Assembly: GCF_017355835.1 (NCBI RefSeq)
Contig: NZ_JAFEWF010000009.1
Span: 1 to 64,000 of the forward strand
Origin: Desertivirga brevis
GTDB taxonomy: Bacteria > Bacteroidota > Bacteroidia > Sphingobacteriales > Sphingobacteriaceae
Length of the DNA: 64,000 nt
Reading direction: 5' to 3'
The translations under genes were made by a program, and so were the position numbers. The notes below the pieces were generated by a model. That model worked only from the letters and a program-made list of their open reading frames with translations. It was not told where the DNA came from and ran no database searches. This document shows positions 43,501 to 54,400 of the stretch, one piece after another (positions within the stretch are counted from its first letter, which is position 1; every line of letters begins with the position of its first letter).

Positions 43501-45801
43501 ATGTTTAAAATAACCTTCACGGGCCACGGCTCAAAAATTGGAAAGGGAGTGTTTAGAAGGTTCTTCCATGCCTCAGGAAAAGCTCTTTTGGGAACAGTTG
43601 TTTTTTTTAATCAGTTATATGAGCCTTCCTTTGCACAGGTAGGGCTGAATATTGATGCTAAAGTTGAAAACCTTCTCGCTAAAATGACCCTCGAGGAGAA
43701 GGTAGGGCAGTTGAACCAATACACGAGTGATCGATTAGCTACAGGTCCTCTCACTGAGAATAGCAGTAAATACAACGAAATTAAGGAGGGGAAAGTTGGT
43801 TCTATGCTTAATGTACGGGGGGCTAAGGATACGAGGATGGTGCAGGAACTTGCGTTGCAGTCGCGACTGAAAATTCCTCTTTTGTTTGGCTTGGATGTGA
43901 TTCACGGCTATCGCGTTACCTTCCCTATCCCATTGGCCGAGGCTGCAAGCTGGGATCTGAAAGCTATAGAAACTTCAGCAAGGGTTTCGGCAGCAGAAGC
44001 TGCTGCGGCTGGTATTCACTGGACATTCGCCCCAATGGTGGATATCTCCCGCGATCCGAGATGGGGAAGAGTGATGGAAGGTGCCGGAGAAGATACTTAT
44101 CTTGGTTCTTTGGTCGCCAGAGCAAGGGTAAGAGGTTTTCAGGGTAAAGGATTGGGCAATACTGATGCAGTAATGGCTTGTGTAAAGCATTTCGCAGCTT
44201 ATGGAGCCGCCATAGCCGGTCGTGATTACAACACCGTTGATATGAGCGAAAGGCTGTTATGGGAGACTTATTTACCACCATTTAAGGCTGCTGCAGACGA
44301 GGGTGCCGCAACCTTTATGAATTCTTTCAATGATTTGAATGGCATTCCGGCCACGGGTAACAGCTATCTTCAGCGAGATATTTTAAAAGGGAAGTGGAAC
44401 TTTAAAGGCTTTATAGTAAGCGACTGGGGTTCAATAAAGGAGATGGTTCCTCACGGCTTTGCCAAAGACAATTACGATGCGGGGCGGCTGGCAATAAACG
44501 CTGGAAGTGATATGGACATGGAAAGCCGCAGTTATATTACCAGCCTGCCAGGCCTGGTTAAAGAGGGTAAGGTTTCCGTGGCCCAAATCGATGATGCGGT
44601 TAGAAGAATTCTTCGGAAGAAGTTTGAATTGGGCTTATTTGAAGACCCTTTCAGGTTTAGTAATGAAAGCAGGGAAAAAAAGATCCTTAATTCAGACGCT
44701 AATAGAAAGGCCGCGCGTGAAGTAGCAGAAAAGAGTATCGTATTATTAAAAAATCAGAATCAGCTGCTACCTCTTTCTAAAAGCCTTAAAAGCATAGCTG
44801 TAATAGGCCCCTTGGCTAAGTCGAGCGAAGATATGAAGGGTTTCTGGTCGGTAAAATGGGACAATGACCACCTCGTATCTCTATACGAAGGTCTGGAGAA
44901 CAAAGTGGGTAAGCAAACCAAACTTCTGTATGCCAAAGGCTGTGGTATTTCAGATACTACTTCTGCTGGATTTAGTGCGGCTGTAGAGACTGCCAGAAAG
45001 GCCGATGTGGTGATCATGGCAGTAGGAGAGGCTTTCGATATGAGTGGAGAAGGAAAAAGCAGGGCTGAGATTAAATTGCCCGGATGCCAGGAAGAACTTA
45101 TCAAAGCGGTAAAAGCAACTGGAAAGCCTGTGGTGGTTTTGGTGATGGCAGGGCGTCCTTTGATATTTAACTGGACGGCCGACAATGCTGACGCTATAAT
45201 GTATACCTGGTGGTTAGGTAGCGAAGCCGGAAATGCTATTGCAAATGTGCTTTATGGCGATTATAATCCTGCAGGAAAACTTCCCATGACTTTTCCTCGC
45301 TCTGAGGGTCAGATCCCTCTTTTCTACAACTATAAAAACACTGGAAGACCATCTTTAAACGAGAACGATAAAACGTACAGGTCTGTATATATTGATTTGC
45401 CTAATACTCCGAAGTATGCATTTGGCTACGGATTGAGCTACACTTCTTTTGCTCTGAGCGATTTGAAGCTTGACAAACAAAGGTTGAAGTCGTCAGATTC
45501 TCTTACAGTAAGCTTTACCCTTAAAAATATTGGTAAATATGCAGGGGAAGAGGTTGTTCAACTTTATATTCAGGATCTCGTAGCTAGTGTTACCAGACCT
45601 ATTAAAGAGTTGAAAGATTTCCGGAAACTAATGTTAAATCCGGGAGAAAGCAAAACGCTCTCTTTTACCATTAACAGGGAAAAGTTAGCCTTTTACGATC
45701 AGCAGATGAATTGGAAAGCCGAGCCGGGTGAGTTTAAACTGATGATCGGCTCTGCCTCAGATAATTTACCGCTTCAAAGCAAGTTTGAACTGGTAGAGTA
45801 A
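43501..45801 (+). CDS. Glycoside hydrolase family 3 (BglX-like beta-glucosidase)
   Basis: 766 residues with an atypical long N-terminus before a probable signal (FNQLYEPSFAQ). The GH3 N domain shows MTLEEKVGQLNQY, IPLLFGLDVIHGYRVTFPIPL, TFAPMVDISRDPRWGRVMEGAGEDTYLGS and VKHFAAYGAA, with nucleophile Asp308 in FIVSDWGS. The GH3_C domain (about 415-640, ending GSEAGNAIANVLYGDYNPAGKLPMTFP) and a fibronectin III-like domain (VVQLYIQDLVASVTRP) follow. BglX-type enzymes cleave beta-linked glucosides, or other beta-glycosides, in the periplasm. Ninety bases after SusD2, probably in the same operon. Confidence 0.94.
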   Translation: MFKITFTGHGSKIGKGVFRRFFHASGKALLGTVVFFNQLYEPSFAQVGLNIDAKVENLLAKMTLEEKVGQLNQYTSDRLATGPLTENSSKYNEIKEGKVGSMLNVRGAKDTRMVQELALQSRLKIPLLFGLDVIHGYRVTFPIPLAEAASWDLKAIETSARVSAAEAAAAGIHWTFAPMVDISRDPRWGRVMEGAGEDTYLGSLVARARVRGFQGKGLGNTDAVMACVKHFAAYGAAIAGRDYNTVDMSERLLWETYLPPFKAAADEGAATFMNSFNDLNGIPATGNSYLQRDILKGKWNFKGFIVSDWGSIKEMVPHGFAKDNYDAGRLAINAGSDMDMESRSYITSLPGLVKEGKVSVAQIDDAVRRILRKKFELGLFEDPFRFSNESREKKILNSDANRKAAREVAEKSIVLLKNQNQLLPLSKSLKSIAVIGPLAKSSEDMKGFWSVKWDNDHLVSLYEGLENKVGKQTKLLYAKGCGISDTTSAGFSAAVETARKADVVIMAVGEAFDMSGEGKSRAEIKLPGCQEELIKAVKATGKPVVVLVMAGRPLIFNWTADNADAIMYTWWLGSEAGNAIANVLYGDYNPAGKLPMTFPRSEGQIPLFYNYKNTGRPSLNENDKTYRSVYIDLPNTPKYAFGYGLSYTSFALSDLKLDKQRLKSSDSLTVSFTLKNIGKYAGEEVVQLYIQDLVASVTRPIKELKDFRKLMLNPGESKTLSFTINREKLAFYDQQMNWKAEPGEFKLMIGSASDNLPLQSKFELVE

Positions 45802-45817
45802 TTAATCAATACGAATT

Positions 45818-45918
45818 ACCACAAGGTTCAGAGAGGGACACAAAGTAAAATGAGTAAATTGGTTCAAAAAATGCTTTCTTAGGATAAGCAAATCTGTGCC
45901 CTTTCTGATCTTGTTGGT
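45818..45918. repeat. Imperfect inverted repeat in GH3-lyase intergenic region
   Basis: ACCACAAGGTTCAGAGAGGG (from 45818) is the imperfect reverse complement of CCCTTTCTGATCTTGTTGGT (ending 45918), with about 50 bases between. The layout resembles the short palindromic intergenic elements scattered in Bacteroidota genomes; copy number cannot be judged from one window. Confidence 0.5.
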
Positions 45919-45985
45919 GATTATGCTTCAACTCCCGGATCAAAGCCTTTGAAGTCCTGATTTAGAAATAATATATAGTCATTTG

Positions 45986-47077
45986 ATGAGAAATATCTTA
46001 GCACTATTACTTTTATTCCCTTTAGCTCAATTGAATGCTCAAGATGTAAGTTTTAGAAATGCCGAACTAAAGTTGTTGAAGAAGGAATTGAAGGATAATC
46101 CCAGAGCCAGGGATATAGTTAAGGAATTTGAAAGCAGGGCTGAAAAAGCATTAGCGGATGAAACAGACCCCATCAAACTGATTCAATCCCAGGGACTTTT
46201 AATGGGGAATCCGGACAAGATGGCTAGTTTGAAATCATTGGGTGATGTGAATAAGATTTTTGCTTTCTCGCTTAGCTACAGACTGAAAGGTGAAAGGAAA
46301 TATCTCAATAAGGCAACTGAGTTTTTGAAAGCCTGGGCGCGGGAAAATAAGCCCGACGGAAACCCGATCAACGAGACTAAACTCGAGGATCTGGTTTTTG
46401 GATATGACATGATCCGAAAAGATATTGCTAAGAAGGATCGCAGCGAAATTGATGCATGGTTAGATGCAATGGCGACCGCGGAGGTGAATCACCCCTCAGG
46501 GAAAGGAGATAAGGGCACTGCTGTTAATAACTGGAATTCACATCGTATAAAGATGATGACGATGATCAACTATATTCTTAAAAATGGAAAGTATGATAAG
46601 ATAGTTGAGACCGAGTTAAAAAGGCAGTTGGAGGTAAATTTGAATCCCGACGGCTCAACCCATGATTTTTACGAACGTGATGCACTTAACTATCATATTT
46701 TCAGCGTGGAGCCTTTGCTGAAAACGGCCATAGTAATAAAAAGAGCCTCAGGGAAAAATTACTTCACAGTAGAATCCTCAAAAGGTGGCTCGATAAAGAA
46801 ATCTACCGATTTTCTGGTACCCTTTATGACAGGTGAAAAGACGCATAAAGAGTTCCAAAATAGTAGAGTTGCTTTTGACAGACAACGCGCCAGCAATAAC
46901 GAAAAAGGTTTCATGGTTGCCAATTTTATTCCTTCTAAAGGAATTGTGGCCCTTGTTACAGCCGAGTATTTTGATCCAGCTTATTTGGACGTGATAAAGA
47001 AGGCATCCGGTGATGAGAATTACCTGGAATGGCAGTTGTTAGTAAATAAGGTACGAAGAATGGCTGAAGAGAAATAG
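45986..47077 (+). CDS. Alginate lyase family protein (PL5-type alpha/alpha barrel)
   Basis: 363 residues from ATG 45986. Signal peptide ends LAQLNAQ. The mature protein is mostly alpha helical, as in the Alginate_lyase family (PF05426): FAFSLSYRLKGERKYLNKATEFLKAWA, NETKLEDLVFGYDMI, TAVNNWNSHRIKMMTMINYIL (Asn/His pair expected in the active site) and LNPDGSTHDFYERDALNYHIF (Tyr and Arg candidates). The family cleaves polymannuronate or related polyuronates. It ends one base from the convergent GH18 stop with no terminator between. Either the GH3 transcript or its own promoter supplies it. Confidence 0.82.
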   Translation: MRNILALLLLFPLAQLNAQDVSFRNAELKLLKKELKDNPRARDIVKEFESRAEKALADETDPIKLIQSQGLLMGNPDKMASLKSLGDVNKIFAFSLSYRLKGERKYLNKATEFLKAWARENKPDGNPINETKLEDLVFGYDMIRKDIAKKDRSEIDAWLDAMATAEVNHPSGKGDKGTAVNNWNSHRIKMMTMINYILKNGKYDKIVETELKRQLEVNLNPDGSTHDFYERDALNYHIFSVEPLLKTAIVIKRASGKNYFTVESSKGGSIKKSTDFLVPFMTGEKTHKEFQNSRVAFDRQRASNNEKGFMVANFIPSKGIVALVTAEYFDPAYLDVIKKASGDENYLEWQLLVNKVRRMAEEK

Positions 47078-47078
47078 A

Positions 47079-48203
47079 TCATTTCCCCAGCACCTTGTTT
47101 ATCTCATTTAATAAGTACCCTTTTTCATCATTGTCATACTCCCAGAACATTACTCCGGCCATACCCTTCTCCAACACGTAGTCACATTTATGTTTTACAG
47201 ACCATTCATTATCATAGGTCACAAATAGGTGAATTTGTTCATTATATAAATAGGGCGCCTTTGCATCCTCGTCACGATATTCTTTAAAGCCATTTTTGTT
47301 TACCAGGCTATCTTTTATCTTCGAATACCCATCTCCAAAACTCTGAGAGATTATTTTACCTCCAAGTCCGGTTTTACTCTCGTCAGAGACCTTCATGTTC
47401 CTGCCGTAAAAAGCAATTCCCATTACTAGTTTACTAACCGGTACTCCCGCGGCCATGTATGCTTTTACAGCATTATCTGCAGAGTTATTAGAAGGGTTAA
47501 GTGAAGATGAATAGAGGTTGGTATGATGACCTGCTAAGGTACTCGAATAGAAGTCGTAGGTCATAATATTGATGTAATCCAAGTATTGCTGGGCCTGGCT
47601 CAATTCAGTATTTTCAAGAAAAGAGGAAAACCCTCCGGTCGCAGTTGTAAGGAGCAAATCTTTTTTGCTTAGTTTTTCCAGGTTATCCAGTTCTCTTCGT
47701 AATTCGGCAAACATCAATGTGTAGTTTTGCTTATCCTCAGGGCGATATACATTTCCAGATTCTCCAGCCATTCCCGGGTATTCCCAATCGATGTCCACCC
47801 CGTCAAGTTGATATTTCTTAATAATGTCTACTGCACTTTTGGCGAAGGCTTTACGGGTAGTATCAGTAAAAACTGCATCAGAAAAATTTTCGCTCCAGGA
47901 CCAGCCCCCAATAGAAATGAGGATTTTTAAGTCCTTGTTTTTAATCTTTAAGGCATTAAGCTTCCTAAAATTGATAGTGTCTGTCTTTTCATTTTCCAGG
48001 TAGGCTTTACCATCCTTGATGTTGACAAATGCATAATTGATATGGGTGATTTTTTGAGCTTCAATTATGGACGTGTTGATCAGCCCCTTGTATCCACCGG
48101 CATAGGCAATAATAACAGGTTTATTTGCTTTTTTCTGAGCATAAGCCAGCTGAATTGAAAATAGGATAGAAAGGGCCAGAAGGCGCAGTATGATGACTTT
48201 CAT
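47079..48203 (-). CDS. Glycoside hydrolase family 18 protein (chitinase-like)
   Basis: 374 residues; signal peptide ends IQLAYAQ. The GH18 catalytic motif DGVDIDWEYPG (DxxDxDxE) is intact, with the catalytic Glu in WEYP. KILISIGGWSWS on strand 3, YINIMTYDFYS on strand 6 and GVMFWEYDND at the end complete the TIM barrel. GH18 enzymes use substrate-assisted hydrolysis of beta-1,4-GlcNAc bonds in chitin or N-glycans. Seven bases after the DUF5009-like gene, so cotranscribed with it. Its presence suggests N-acetylglucosamine in the target, or a separate chitin module. Confidence 0.93.
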   Translation of the reverse strand: MKVIILRLLALSILFSIQLAYAQKKANKPVIIAYAGGYKGLINTSIIEAQKITHINYAFVNIKDGKAYLENEKTDTINFRKLNALKIKNKDLKILISIGGWSWSENFSDAVFTDTTRKAFAKSAVDIIKKYQLDGVDIDWEYPGMAGESGNVYRPEDKQNYTLMFAELRRELDNLEKLSKKDLLLTTATGGFSSFLENTELSQAQQYLDYINIMTYDFYSSTLAGHHTNLYSSSLNPSNNSADNAVKAYMAAGVPVSKLVMGIAFYGRNMKVSDESKTGLGGKIISQSFGDGYSKIKDSLVNKNGFKEYRDEDAKAPYLYNEQIHLFVTYDNEWSVKHKCDYVLEKGMAGVMFWEYDNDEKGYLLNEINKVLGK

Positions 48204-48210
48204 ATTTTGT

Positions 48211-49419
48211 TTAAATTTTTAAAGTGATACCTTTCTTTTCGATGTATCCAACGAAAAGAATAACAAGAAATGCAATGGATATGGATCTAAAGACCCCCGG
48301 AACACCTGAATTCAAAAGGCTGGGATACCAGAAATGAAAAATCTCGAAACCAGAGTATAGCAGGTAGGGAATAAGATAGCAAGTAAGTGTACTAGTTCCT
48401 GCGGGTTTGATAATATTAAACCATTTCCCTTTTCCCTTCCGGTCAATGATGATCGCGAATAGACAAAAAGCAAGAATACTTAATCCAGTACAAATAAAGA
48501 CCCAGGCCGGAGTGGAGTTTATTTTTGAAATACCACCTGATAGAGGGGAAAGGATTATTCCTATGGTAATGGATAAAATAGCAGCAATTGGAAAGTAAAG
48601 AAGCCTATCAGGCCTAAGTCTGTTATAGATGGGTATCGTAAACATTCCCGACATCATGAGTACTATACTTGAAGCATCATTAATTATAGGAATACCGAAA
48701 TGAATAAGATTTAAATGAGAAAGAATGTTGATAGCACAAAATACAAAGAGCAAAAGGCCCTGGCCAATGATGTTGTACCTGACCGTCAAAAATAAAAAGG
48801 AAGTAACCAGGTAAGCCCAGCCGATTATTCCTAGAATTCCCCACCAGGAGGTCTGCATCCCCACCAGTTTCCCATCGCTTTCTCCCTTGTAAATGTAACA
48901 GAGAATAAGCAGAATAAATACACCCCCCGCTCTTATGATAAACCGGAGGTTTTTAGACCAGGTATTGGGATACTTAAGCCAGATCATGAAAAAGCCAATA
49001 GTAGCCAGAATAATCCACACTGATCGAGGAAGGATTGCAGCCGGACTATAGGTTTCAGAGTTAACATGAAAGAATCCCATCACGATTAATGCAGCAGCTC
49101 GTGACAAAATATAAAGGGATATGGATGTAGAGGATTTCCCTTTATTTATTCTATTTGAAATTGCCAGGGGAATGGACAGGCCTGCGATAAAAAGAAATGC
49201 AGGGAAAATTGTATCTGCGAAACCTAATCTGCTCTCATTTATGTCGGCGTGCTCTACCCAGACAGGTATGTTTGAAACGCTGCTTATGTCGTTTACAAAG
49301 ATCATTAGGAACATAGTGACTGCTCTTAGAACATCTATTGATTGCATTCGCGTTCCTACATGTTTTGGTGCAGATTCAGAATAAGTTGCTGTATAGATGT
49401 CTGGGATAATATGAGTCAT
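48211..49419 (-). CDS. DUF5009/HGSNAT-like membrane acyltransferase
   Basis: 402 residues with about ten to eleven membrane spans. The N-terminal cytoplasmic loop leads to MQSIDVLRAVTMFLMIFVND and FADTIFPAFLFIAGLSIPLA, the pattern of heparan-alpha-glucosaminide N-acetyltransferase-like proteins (DUF5009). GFFHVNSETYSP likely carries the functional His region. In lysosomes the relative acetylates terminal glucosamine across the membrane; in Bacteroidota PULs such genes sit beside GH18, GH20 or GH92 genes. Pairing with the GH18 gene suggests amino-sugar handling. Confidence 0.82.
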   Translation of the reverse strand: MTHIIPDIYTATYSESAPKHVGTRMQSIDVLRAVTMFLMIFVNDISSVSNIPVWVEHADINESRLGFADTIFPAFLFIAGLSIPLAISNRINKGKSSTSISLYILSRAAALIVMGFFHVNSETYSPAAILPRSVWIILATIGFFMIWLKYPNTWSKNLRFIIRAGGVFILLILCYIYKGESDGKLVGMQTSWWGILGIIGWAYLVTSFLFLTVRYNIIGQGLLLFVFCAINILSHLNLIHFGIPIINDASSIVLMMSGMFTIPIYNRLRPDRLLYFPIAAILSITIGIILSPLSGGISKINSTPAWVFICTGLSILAFCLFAIIIDRKGKGKWFNIIKPAGTSTLTCYLIPYLLYSGFEIFHFWYPSLLNSGVPGVFRSISIAFLVILFVGYIEKKGITLKI

Positions 49420-49433
49420 AGGTTTTATTGCTA

Positions 49434-49465
49434 AGAAAAAAACACGGGGCTATTGAACCCCGTGT
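49434..49465 (-). terminator. Intrinsic terminator of SusC/SusD pair 3
   Basis: ACACGGGG and CCCCGTGT pair exactly around an 8-nt loop, and in the minus orientation the stem is followed by TTTTTTTC. It lies between SusD3 and the DUF5009-like gene, so those two downstream genes get only read-through or need their own promoter. Confidence 0.88.
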
Positions 49466-49533
49466 GTAACCAATTTATATAATTCCGGAATGATGAGAAG
49501 GATTGATGAATCCTGCCGGAGAAGTGAGGCAAA

Positions 49534-51420
49534 TTATTCTGTTATTTTATCCAATGGCGCAACGTTATTTTCCCAACCCGAATAACCTTTGTTTTGGTTG
49601 ATCCGGCCATTAGTATTAAAACGTTGTGCATCTGCAGGAACTGGCCATAGAACGTGGTAGGGTGCTATCCTATATTTAACACCTTGTACTGTAGGTACCT
49701 CATTCTTATAGAAGTCATTCTTCTCTATAATTCTATCATAGAAGAAGTTGTTGTCTGAGAAAGCCGCCGATGTATAAGTTTTACCATTGTAAGCAGGCTT
49801 ACCTGTAGAAGCAAAGATGTAGGCAATACGTGTAAGCTCTGTCTTTCTCGGTTCTTCCCAATAAAGCTCGCGTGCTCTTTCATCAAGTATAGTACCTATG
49901 TTTACTTTTGATGCATCTGTTAATAATTGAGCTTGAGCACGTCCTCTTACTGCATTTATATCTGCCATTGCAAGTCCGGGGTCACCTTTCCAATAGTAGG
50001 CTTCAGCTCTTAGCAACAATGTCTCAGCTACCCGGAAAACATACCAATCTGTATTCGTACCTCTTGGCGGAGTCCAATAAGGATCGTTCGCATATTGGTT
50101 GGTAGAATTGATGAAGACTTTATAGTGGGGCCAACCAAACCAATGGCGAATCGTATCAAAACCTCCATTAGTAAACCTCTGATTTAAGTTAGAGCTAGAG
50201 TATTCCTGGAGTGGCTTCCCGTAAAGAGCCTTATCTGCTGGATCATTGGAGGTTTTTAAAGCGGGGTTATTATATACCAGGTCGGTCATATCCATCCACA
50301 TTCCTTTCGCATGGCGTAAGTCTGTGTTATCCGTCCAGATATACTTGGTGCTGTATGGCGTCCCACGGTAGCGGCCAATACCCCGGCCATACATTCTTGT
50401 AAGTGGAAATTCTGCAGTTACAGCATCTACGATACCTTGTTTCCCGGTAGGTGTTTTTAGGTTGGCAAAATGCCATGCAGGAACACAATTCCGCATTACC
50501 TGGCTTCCGAAAGGGGTAAATCCGGAAGCTAGGTTGTCCCGGTCAATAACCAGGAAAAGAGCTTCTCTGTTGGTACTTAAGGCTTTATTATCCATCCTGT
50601 GGAGGTCCCAAACCACATTTTTCGTGGCGTCGCCCGCAGTGCTGCCAAACCTTTGCGTCATCAGGCCATAAGGAGACCCATTTATAACACTTGTTGCAGA
50701 GGCAATAGCATCATCAAATTTTCCTAGCGCGAGGTTAATTTTGGTTAAAAGATGGTTTACTGCTCCTTTTGTAACTTCCCCCTTACTTACGTTATCTGAT
50801 ACCCAGGTTTTGGCCAGGTCCAGGTCTTCTTTCATCTTTTGCAAGATCACCTCTCGCTTTGTAGAGTAGAAGTCTTTCCTCGGCTCAGACAAGTCTTTCA
50901 GGATTAGAGGTACGTCTCCAAACTGATGCACCAAACGGTAGTAGAAATAGGCTCTGTAGAAGTAAGCTGATCCCAGGATTGCATTTTTTTCTGCATCAGA
51001 AGTATATTTTGGGCGGTCGATGTTTGTGATTATAGTGTTAGCATACCGTACTCCCCTAAATCCCTCGTCCCAATAATATCCAATCTTGTTATAGTCATTA
51101 TTGTTCAGTTCGGCATCAGGCGTAATTCTGGTGATTAGATCCTGAGCAGGAGTGCTTTTATCAGTAGTACCTTCTACGGCAACATCGGAGAATATAGATT
51201 CCGTCAACATCGGAGCTGAGTCCCCAAAGTATTCTCCACGTACTTGTAAACCACATTGATTTAACATTGCTTTCATTGCTGTTGCATTACCAAGGGAGGT
51301 TTCAGGAGCATAAGTAGACAACTGATCGGCGTCTAAATAGCTTTTTTGACAGCCGCTTGTCGCCAAAAGGGCTGCGGATAGGAAAAATATGCTGAGTTGT
51401 TTTCGAGTATTCATCTTCAT
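49534..51420 (-). CDS. SusD/RagB family glycan-binding lipoprotein (pair 3)
   Basis: 628 residues. Lipobox LATSGC gives a lipidated Cys at about residue 24 and a QKSYLDADQ mature start. SusD signatures are ILGSAYFYRAYFYYRLVHQFGDVPL, VFRVAETLLLRAEAYYWKGDPGLA, INAVRGRAQAQ and LDERARELYWEEPRKTELTRIAY. It is longer than SusD1 and SusD2 through insertions in the middle (HRMDNKALSTNREAL region). It starts 5 bp after SusC3 and ends before a strong terminator. Confidence 0.93.
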   Translation of the reverse strand: MKMNTRKQLSIFFLSAALLATSGCQKSYLDADQLSTYAPETSLGNATAMKAMLNQCGLQVRGEYFGDSAPMLTESIFSDVAVEGTTDKSTPAQDLITRITPDAELNNNDYNKIGYYWDEGFRGVRYANTIITNIDRPKYTSDAEKNAILGSAYFYRAYFYYRLVHQFGDVPLILKDLSEPRKDFYSTKREVILQKMKEDLDLAKTWVSDNVSKGEVTKGAVNHLLTKINLALGKFDDAIASATSVINGSPYGLMTQRFGSTAGDATKNVVWDLHRMDNKALSTNREALFLVIDRDNLASGFTPFGSQVMRNCVPAWHFANLKTPTGKQGIVDAVTAEFPLTRMYGRGIGRYRGTPYSTKYIWTDNTDLRHAKGMWMDMTDLVYNNPALKTSNDPADKALYGKPLQEYSSSNLNQRFTNGGFDTIRHWFGWPHYKVFINSTNQYANDPYWTPPRGTNTDWYVFRVAETLLLRAEAYYWKGDPGLAMADINAVRGRAQAQLLTDASKVNIGTILDERARELYWEEPRKTELTRIAYIFASTGKPAYNGKTYTSAAFSDNNFFYDRIIEKNDFYKNEVPTVQGVKYRIAPYHVLWPVPADAQRFNTNGRINQNKGYSGWENNVAPLDKITE

Positions 51421-51425
51421 AAACT

Positions 51426-54400
51426 TTATAGGGTTACATTAAGCCCAAGCGTATAGTAGCGTGGGGTTGGTCCGTTGTTTTGGGGGTCCCAATAGTTCCA
51501 GGTAGGGGCGTAAAGACCAGCATTATTTACATTCACATAAAGCTTAGCACTTTTTAACCTAACTTGGTTCACTAATTTATTAGGGACAGAATAAGCAAGT
51601 GCAACTGTGTTTAGCCGGATAAAAGAGTTATCACGATAGACACCGAAGTTTGTTCCACTTAATCCGGAATTTAAACGAGCGAAGTCATTACGTTGATTTT
51701 CAGGGGTCCAGTAGGGAAGGACATAGGAAGAAGAACGTCCAAATCCAACGCTTCCTGGCTGATTTTTAGCCTGATCGAACCGCTTTTTCTGTCCCCAATT
51801 AGAAAGCAGCTGGAAGGAGAAATCGAAGTTTTTAAGAATATTAAACTCGTTTCTCATCGACCATGTGAATCTAGGACTTGTATAGCCAAGGAACTGTTTA
51901 TCAAGGTCATTGTAGACATAGTTCCCGTCCACGTCTTGTAGCTTAAAATCGCCTGCTTTTATTCCCTTATTAAATTTTGCAGCTTCTGTAAGCTCATTCT
52001 CCTGCCAAACGCCTAAGATCTTATAATCCCATATCACATCGATATCTTTTCCGATAAACCAGCCATTCCCAGGGTCGTCTGTAGGGCTTGCTAGCATTAT
52101 AATCTGGTTTCGGTTAAAGAAAAGATTGAAGTTTGTATTCCAGTTAAAATTGTCTTTGCGGATGTTTTTGGTATTTAAGCTAAACTCGAAGCCACGGTTT
52201 GAGACTTTGGCGATATTTGAGAATACGTTGTTATACCCGGATACTCTAACAACCGATTCCCTTATTAATAGATCGGAAGTCTGTTTGTCGTAAACTTCTA
52301 TAGTTCCCCCAATTCGGTCGCGAAGTATAGAAAAGTCAAGGCCGGCATTGAAGGAAGCCGTTTGCTCCCATTGTAAATTCGGATTAGGCATTCTGGCATT
52401 TAAAGCTGCGGTATTTGCTTCAACGGCTGTTCCGCTTGGTGTTACTAGCTGATATTTTCCTGTATTTAAGATTGCTAGCGCAGCATACGGGTCAACAGTA
52501 CCATTGTCTGGATTTCTCAAATCTCTATTGCCGTTTATCCCATAAGAAACCCTTAACTTTCCGTAATTAAGCCATGGAAGTGATTTCATGAAGGATTCTT
52601 CTGTAAAAGTCCAGGCAAGCGCTGCTGCCGGAAATACAGCTCTCTTGGATTTCACACCGAAAACAGAGTAACCATCCCTTCTTACCGATAACGTTAAGTT
52701 ATAGCGTTGCATTAGGCTATAGTTTAACCTACCCATTAAAGCATCGCCGGTATAAATCTTATCTTCAGAATTTACTGCAGGTTTAACTCCGCTCGATACA
52801 TTATGGTAGGATAGGAAATCACCGGGTACAAACCCTTCATTGTATGCCGATGTCCACCATGTTTGATACTTCTCGGCATTTGCAAGGAGCGTTACATCTA
52901 CATTGTGGATCTTGGCAAAAGTTTTGTTCCATTTTAGAAGATTGTCTATTTGCCAGTTGTAACGGGTTTCCTGAGCTCGGGTAACAGAACCTCCCGGAGT
53001 CGTTACATTGGGGTTCAAGGAAGAGGCGTGATTGAAAGTTCTGAAGTGATCAATTCCCGGACTAAAGTTAAGTTGATAAGATATTCCAAAGGGTAGTGCA
53101 ACCTTTGTAAAGAGGCTTCCAAATAGAGTGTTTTGTCTATCAAATCTGCCGTTATAGGTCATGTCAAGGAAGGGGTTCCTTGCATTTAGTCCGTTATCAT
53201 CTGTTGGAATACGACGCAGTGTCCCATCTGCGTTGTACATGTCACCGTATGGCGATAAGTTGACGAGCTGACCCCAGTCTGCCTCAATAGCTCCCTCATT
53301 TCTGTCGGCATATTGCAGGTTAAGTCCGAGGGTAAGAAATTTTGCAGCCTTCGCCTCTAAATTAACACGGGTACGAAAAGTGCTGAATTGGCCACCCTTG
53401 ATTAAGTTCTCATTTTTCAAGTAGCCAAGAGACATATAGTAGTTCACCTCGTCTTTTCTTCCAGCAATACTTACTGTATGATCTTGTCTTTGTCCTGTTT
53501 GGAAAATTTCATCGTACCAGTTTGTGGTCTTTCCCGCCTGATAGTTAGCTTGCTCATTTGCAACCAGGCCAAGGCGGTCAAGCCAGATCTTAGTGAGATC
53601 TCCTGAAACGCCGTTTCGCCATTGCGTCTCCGTAATGCCATCAGGTAAATTGTTAGGGTTATTGTAAAGATAGGCAGGACTAGTAGCACCGCTTCTCATA
53701 ACGTCTGCCCGCCAGTCTAAAAATCCCTGACCGTTGTAAACATCCTGGTCTCTGGCAAGCTTCGCCAAACCAATGTTGGTATTAACAGTAATGGTAGGAG
53801 TGCTGCTTTTCCCTTTTTTAGTAGTAATTGCTACTACTCCTGTTGCTGCTTTCGCTCCAAATACCGCAAGTGAACTTGCATCTTTAAGGACGTCTACTGT
53901 TTCAATGTCGTTAGGATTAATATCCGAAAGCTGCCCGTTATAGATCACTCCGTCCAAAACAATTAAAGGGGATGTACCCGCACTTAAAGTTGTTTTTCCG
54001 CGAACGAGAAGATCTCCTCCGCCTTTTGCGCTGGTATTTAAACCTACGTTAAGCCCGGGAATATTACCTCGAAGGATATCAGAAACACTTTGAGGGTTCT
54101 CATTTTCCAACTGTGTAGCTTTTACGCTGGAAACTGCCCCTGTTACATCTTTTTTAGTTGCTGTGCCATACCCAATAACAACCACTTCCTGTAGTTGTGT
54201 ATTGTCGGTCCGAAGCGTAACATTTACTGTTGCTCGATTATTAACGGGCACCTCCTGCATAGAAAAGCCTATACTGTTGAACACCAAGGTTGCCGTTGGA
54301 GGAACGGAGATGGAATATCTTCCATTTGCATCGGTGGCCGAACCTCTGCTTGTTCCTTTTTCTTTTACAGATACCCCAGGCTGGGTTTCCCCTTTACTGT

